Part shown: positions 59,525 to 64,000 of the stretch, piece by piece | How positions within the stretch are numbered: position 1 is the stretch's first letter | Layout of the letters: every line of letters begins with the position of its first letter | Origin: Syncephalis fuscata | Lineage: Eukaryota > Zoopagomycota > Zoopagomycetes > Zoopagales > Piptocephalidaceae | Length of the DNA stretch: 64,000 nt | Assembly (NCBI GenBank): GCA_025786725.1 | Contig: JAHLTZ010000017.1 | Coordinates: forward strand, 62,001-126,000 | Direction: 5' to 3' | Position numbers and translations under genes: made by a program | The notes under the pieces: model-generated | What the model was told of the DNA's origin: nothing | The model's input: the letters and a program-made list of their open reading frames with translations, nothing else | Database searches by the model: none

Positions 59525-60332
59525 TTATTCTATTACTGACCTAGATGAATTCTCTATGTTCATTTGATGCTTCTGGTAATCCAGTCGTCGATGAGTTGCA
59601 CTTACACTATGAACACGAGGCCGTAATCCGTTTGCGACTAAATCAAATCGAAATGAACGAGGAAATTTATGTGCGTCAACCAAGTGTAATCTACGTGTTC
59701 TAGGAGTAGCAAATCGACGTGTACAGCCTTCAACGTAACACTGATACTGCAAAGCATTGTGCAATACTACATCAGCCAATATTTACCAAGCAATTACCAA
59801 CTCATCAATTACCGTTTTCTCACCGCGTTCTCGACGAATAGCCACTTGTGGATCGTGAAACTCGGCCAGGTGAAGCTGAAGCCAAAAATCACCGGGAAAA
59901 ACTCGCCGATCGCGACACGTCTCACAGCGGTACCAATGGGCCAGTCGATGATGCTGCTCATAGTCAATAGTCGACCAAAAACGTAGTGGCCATCGATCAC
60001 ATCCAGGTGCCTCATAACAAATTATCGGCTCTCTTGGAATGGTAATACCCATGCTATACTGCCCATTAGCAACTATCTATACACCTATTTATTTACCTTT
60101 CCAAGTCCTCGTCTAATTCCGAGATTACTAACTTATTTTCTACAGTACCCATTTCATTCGTTTCTTCCTCAAAATGGTGCTGCTGCCGCCACAAGTGTCT
60201 ACGGGCAGCAACATTGCCTTCGAAAAAAAACGTATCATTTACCGGCAAACGCCGCTTCTTTAGCTGATACAAGCTACGTATCGCCAAAGAAGCAGCGGCT
60301 TTTTCTGTTTTTATTGTAGATACTTGATTCAT
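59525..60332 (-). CDS. ZNF511-type C2H2 zinc-finger protein
   Basis: Three coding segments. The first (60332-60093) is basic and acidic without a known domain. The second (60052 to about 59785) reads CYEAPGCDRWP, then HHRLAHWYRCETC and LQLHLAEFHDP, two degenerate C2H2 fingers. The third (about 59779-59525) reads YQCYVEGCTRRFATPRTRRLHLVDAHKFPRSFRFD, the highly characteristic last finger of ZNF511, where VEGC, RRLHL-x-DxHK-x-P and F-x-F are conserved from fungi to animals. The family is conserved and probably nuclear; its role is poorly known. Two short introns. It shares a 265-bp divergent promoter with STT3. Confidence 0.82.
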
Positions 60333-60597
60333 TGTTAATTTTGAAGCAAATATGATAACCAGCCTATTTTATTCTATAATTCAGTTTGAACAGTTATAGT
60401 TTGACTCGATCAGGTAAGGATTGACGTGGCAGCTAGAATCGTCTTTTCCGTCGCTACTACTTCTCGTCTTCACACGCACACATACTCATCAGTTAAACAT
60501 CCCTTTGCCAAACAAAGCCTATGTTTGGTTATTCTACATATCCATAGTTTATCTTTATAAATTCTACTGATCGATTCTATTAAACGGTTAGCTGAAC
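60333..60597. promoter_or_regulatory. 265-bp bidirectional promoter of the ZNF511-like gene and STT3
   Basis: This lies between divergent start codons. Around 60420-60500 it is less AT-rich, with GACGTGGCAGC and CACACGCACACA words. GACGTGGC resembles an ER-stress or bZIP-type ACGT core and would be a sensible site for an ER glycosylation gene, but one occurrence is weak evidence. Confidence 0.45.
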
Positions 60598-62878
60598 ATG
60601 TTGTCGTTGACTACCGACAACCAGACACGCTTATTGCGCGTGATTATTCTGGCAAGCATTGCTCTCGTAGCCTTTGCTTCGCGTCTCTTCTCTGTTATTC
60701 GTTACGAATCGGTCATCCACGAGTTTGATCCTTGGTTCAACTATCGCACCACTCGCTACCTTGTAGAGCATGATCTACATCAGTTTTGGAACTGGTTCGA
60801 TGAGACAAGCTGGTATCCGCTAGGCCGTATTGTAGGCGGTACACTTTATCCAGGTCTAATGATTACGGCAGCAGCCTTTTGGAATACACTGCACACCATT
60901 GGATTACCCGTTGATATCCGTAATGTATGTGTATTTATGGCGCCAATCTTCTCTGGTCTATGTGCTGTAGCAACCTATCTTGTCGCAAAGGAACTTAAAG
61001 ATAGCCGAACAGGCTTGTTGGCTGCATTGTTTATTGGTGTTGCACCTGGCTACATCTCTCGATCAGTTGCCGGCTCCTATGACTATGAAGGTATTGCCAT
61101 CTTTCAAATGATGCTTACCTTTTACTTCTGGCTAAAGGCCGTAAAAACTGGATCAGCCTTCTTTGGCGGTCTTGCTGCCATTGCCTACTTTTACATGGTG
61201 TCAACCTGGGGCGGCTACGTATTTCCAATTAATCTTATTCCATTGCATGTGTTTGTTCTGCTACTTATGGGCCGGTTCTCGAATCGAGTCTATGTCGCCT
61301 ATTCCACGTTCTACGCTATTGGTACATTGTATTCAATGCAAATTCCATTTGTTGGTTTCCAGCCAACACGTACGAGCGAACACATGGCAGCACTTGGTGA
61401 GTAGTATTTCTGACTATATCTATTGATATATTTACATTTTATTAGGTATCTTTGGCTTAATTCAAATCGTCGCTTTTATACAGTTGGTACGCAGCCATCT
61501 GGCTAGCAAACAGTTCCGTACACTATTGCTAGTCTCAGTTGGTGTATCATTTGTATTGGCATTTGGTGCTTTGGTCTTTCTTACCATGCGTGGCTATATC
61601 GCACCATGGACTGGCCGTTTTTATTCGCTATGGGACACAGGATATGCCAAGAAACATATTCCAATTATTGCATCCGTTTCGGAACATCAGCCAACGCCAT
61701 GGACAAGCATCTTCTTCGACTTACAGCTACTTACTTTCCTATTCCCTGCTGGTGTATATTTCTGCTTCCGTACGCTAAAGGATGAGCATATATTTGTCGT
61801 GTTATTTGCTGCTGCTGCCACGTACTTTGCAGGTGTTATGATTCGTCTGGTACTTACATTGACCCCTGTAGTATGTGTGGCAGCTGCAATTGCCGTTTCC
61901 AATGTATTGGACGCGTATTTAAAGGCAGTACCAAAATCCGACAGCTCCACCGCGTCATCGACGCAAAATGTCAGTGCCGATGGCAAGTCGTCGACTTCTA
62001 ATACCGATAGTAAACGTACTCGTTCTTCATCAGTGTCTTCTGATGACTTGACGGAGAAAGGCTACGTTCGCAGCGAGCTATCCAAGCTGGGTACCGTTGC
62101 TGTCTTTGCCTATATGATGGTACAATTTGTCTGGCATTGTACATGGGTGACAAGCAGCTCTTATTCTTCGCCATCAATTATTCTTTCTTCATATACACCC
62201 GATGGCCGACAACATATTATTGATGATTTCCGTGAAGCATACTTTTGGCTGCAGGAAAATACGGCTCCTGATGCAAAGATTTTATCTTGGTGGGACTATG
62301 GCTATCAGATTGCCGGCATGGCCAATCGTACCGTGATTGTTGACAACAATACGTGGAATAACACGCATATTGCCACTGTAGGTTTGGCATTGGCATCTCC
62401 TGAACCAGTGGCGTATGATGTGATGCGCAAATTGGATGTTGACTATGTGCTTATCATTCATGGTTCCGTGTTGGGCTATAGCGGTGATGACATCAACAAG
62501 TTCCTATGGATGATCCGTATTGCACAGGGTGTGTATCCACATATGGTGCAAGAATCCGACTTTTACTCGGCCAAAGGACAGTACCGGGTTGATGGAGAAG
62601 CATCCAAGACCATGAAAGAAAGCTTAATGTTTAAGTTGAATTACTATCGTGTACATGAGCTATTTAACAACGGAGAAGCATGGGATCGTGTACGACAAAC
62701 GGGCGTAGATTCTAAAAACATTAAACTGTCTACAGTTGATGAAGTCTACACCAGTGAGAACTGGATTGTTCGCATCTACAAGCTAAAAAAGCCTGATAAT
62801 TTGGGCCGTCCGCTACAGGATGCAGCCGCTTTCGAGGAGAATCGTCGTAGAAAGCGCAAGATTGTGAAAAAGTATTAA
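60598..62878 (+). CDS. STT3: Oligosaccharyltransferase catalytic subunit STT3
   Basis: Two exons (60598-61396 and 61446-62878) joined in phase 1 across a 49-nt intron give 743 residues. The first luminal loop has [17 protein letters not shown] with the catalytic-metal DPWFN motif. Multiple membrane segments follow (about 13 in the family). The second half contains [11 protein letters not shown] and the signature [17 protein letters not shown] (WWDYG, sequon recognition), then NNTWNNTHI and a C-terminal DK-type region ([25 protein letters not shown]). The enzyme transfers the preassembled glycan to Asn-X-Ser/Thr in the ER. A Ser/Thr-rich insert (about residues 425-465) interrupts the lumenal domain. 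The frame is intact. The ATG at 60598 begins directly before the first membrane segment. Confidence 0.96.
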
Positions 62879-62959
62879 GATGATTTAATGGCGATTTGCG
62901 AATAAATACATGGTTTATTTAATTGGCTGTCTTGTTTGTTTATGTTAATGCTATTATAT

Positions 62960-64000
62960 TAACATTAAACACTTTATTAGTCATTTAATGTAATTTGTGG
63001 GTAAATGACTAAATCTAATAACATTCGCGCAATTGAACTACACATTCAATCTATTGAACATAAAGATAAGTGGTGAATTTTATTAAATAATAAATTATTT
63101 AAATATATTGTTTGTTTGGTGGTCAAATGACTTATTTAATAACATCCAATTTATTGAACATGACGATGGGTGGTGAGTGACATCAACCATCAAATACTCA
63201 TTATTGTAGATTTATTATCTAGTACACATATATCCACCATTTATCTATATCATTTCCATTCTATTCCACACCACCATATATCATTCTACAATATACTAAA
63301 CACATTCTATTGTTTATATGTTCCATTACACTTCATTTATTCCATACATTGCATTATATGCACTATAGCTTTAACATCGTTTTATATGCCTTCTTACTGT
63401 AGATTTATTATTTCATATACCATTTTATACTCGCATAGTCTTCCTCTGTCCAAAACTACTTTTATTTTTGTTCTATCACTATTATTAATGAATGTTATTA
63501 AATGTAGTCATTTGGCCACCAAACAAACAATAAATGTAATGATTTAATTATTATTTTTTATCACCTGACTTCATGTTTAATAGAATAAGTATGTAGTTTA
63601 CTACTTAAATGTCATCAATATAATCATTTAATCCCCAAATTCCACTAAATGGTTAATAAATTGTTTAATGTACAAAAATATTAGCTTTATTTAATTAATA
63701 AATAAGTTAATATATACAATATGATAGTGCAGGTTATAAATTGAATAAAATTGTACATAAAAAGACAATGAATAAACTAAAGTATTAATGAAAGAGTTGT
63801 TCAAAGGTGGAATAAAAGAAACAATAGAAATCGATTGTATAAAAGCAAATATAATGATGGAATATGCCATCAGTAAAACAATGAATGTAATAGGAAAATA
63901 CATGAACAATAAAGACAAGCATAATCATGGAACAGTGTCAACAGTGAAACAATGGTTGTAATAAAAATAGTAAATGACAAACAATAAAATACGTTTAATC
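62960..64000 (+). repeat. Dispersed repeat copy running off the window
   Basis: The left part (62980-63484) is almost identical to 58060-58565, and the body from about 63230 to the end is almost identical to 47740-48510. The repeat terminus lies about 60 bp downstream of the STT3 stop. The near-identity of three copies suggests recent spread or gene conversion. The copy continues beyond base 64000. Confidence 0.85.

Noticed and set aside
63170-63547. 110-125 codon ORFs in repeat copies (also 47691-48059 and 58246-58578)
   Set aside because: They share DNA because the repeat is nearly identical. They begin inside the repeat terminus, mostly at non-ATG codons, and have low-complexity His/Ile/Tyr content.

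Overview
The window is nuclear DNA from a eukaryote, most likely an AT-rich early-diverging fungus. The evidence is many short introns (about 40-90 nt, GTAAGT donors, 3' ends such as TAATAG or TAACAG), AATAAA-type 3' ends, a eukaryotic 5S rRNA gene, and fungal-type genes: an Rsp5-type HECT ligase, a Las21/Gpi7-type GPI enzyme, an Nrg1-like zinc-finger factor, Pab2, Swc4, an Ups2-like protein and Ndc1. The species is not identified. All family names come from reading translated motifs by eye; no search was run.

Layout. 1-230 is the tail of an unknown gene. 590-6742 (minus) holds a GPI ethanolamine-phosphate transferase and an MFS transporter, separated by a small inverted-repeat element. 8549-11005 (plus) is the outstanding locus: a gene for a predicted 75-residue secreted cysteine-rich peptide. 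Its cysteine domain is encoded by 25 consecutive exons of exactly 3 nt, all in phase 1, separated by 71-86 nt introns that resemble one another. 12510-16881 is a Sac2/INPP5F-type phosphoinositide phosphatase preceded by an upstream ORF that ends in TAATG. 18044-20515 is a frameshifted oligopeptidase-B-like gene that has lost its catalytic residues; a relic of one of its exons lies upstream at 17207-17350. 20.6-22.3 kb is repeat DNA.

22.6-45.5 kb is a compact housekeeping block: F-box protein, Rsp5/NEDD4, Rix7/NVL AAA ATPase, mitochondrial uL3, C2orf76/UPF0538 homologue, Pab2, a coiled-coil protein of unknown role, Swc4/DMAP1, an Ups2/PRELI protein and Ndc1. Several neighbours are divergent with short shared promoters (33711-33830, 38946-39235, 60333-60597) or convergent with very short gaps (48 bp between Rix7 and uL3m). 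At 46813-47009 a 5S rRNA gene and tRNA-Asp(GUC) lie 7 bp apart with no T-run between them.

47.2-54.1 kb is gene-poor: repeat copies, a perfect 44-bp-arm palindrome, and GC-richer DNA upstream of a single-exon Nrg1-like transcription factor (54137-55561). Then come a triplicated cysteine-rich secreted protein with one frameshift (57224-57800), another repeat copy, a ZNF511-type zinc-finger gene (59525-60332, minus), the oligosaccharyltransferase catalytic subunit STT3 (60598-62878) and a last repeat copy running off the end.

The secretory-pathway genes (GPI anchor enzyme, STT3) and the three predicted secreted products are functionally compatible, but nothing shows that they form one system. 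The novelty is the one-codon-per-exon gene.
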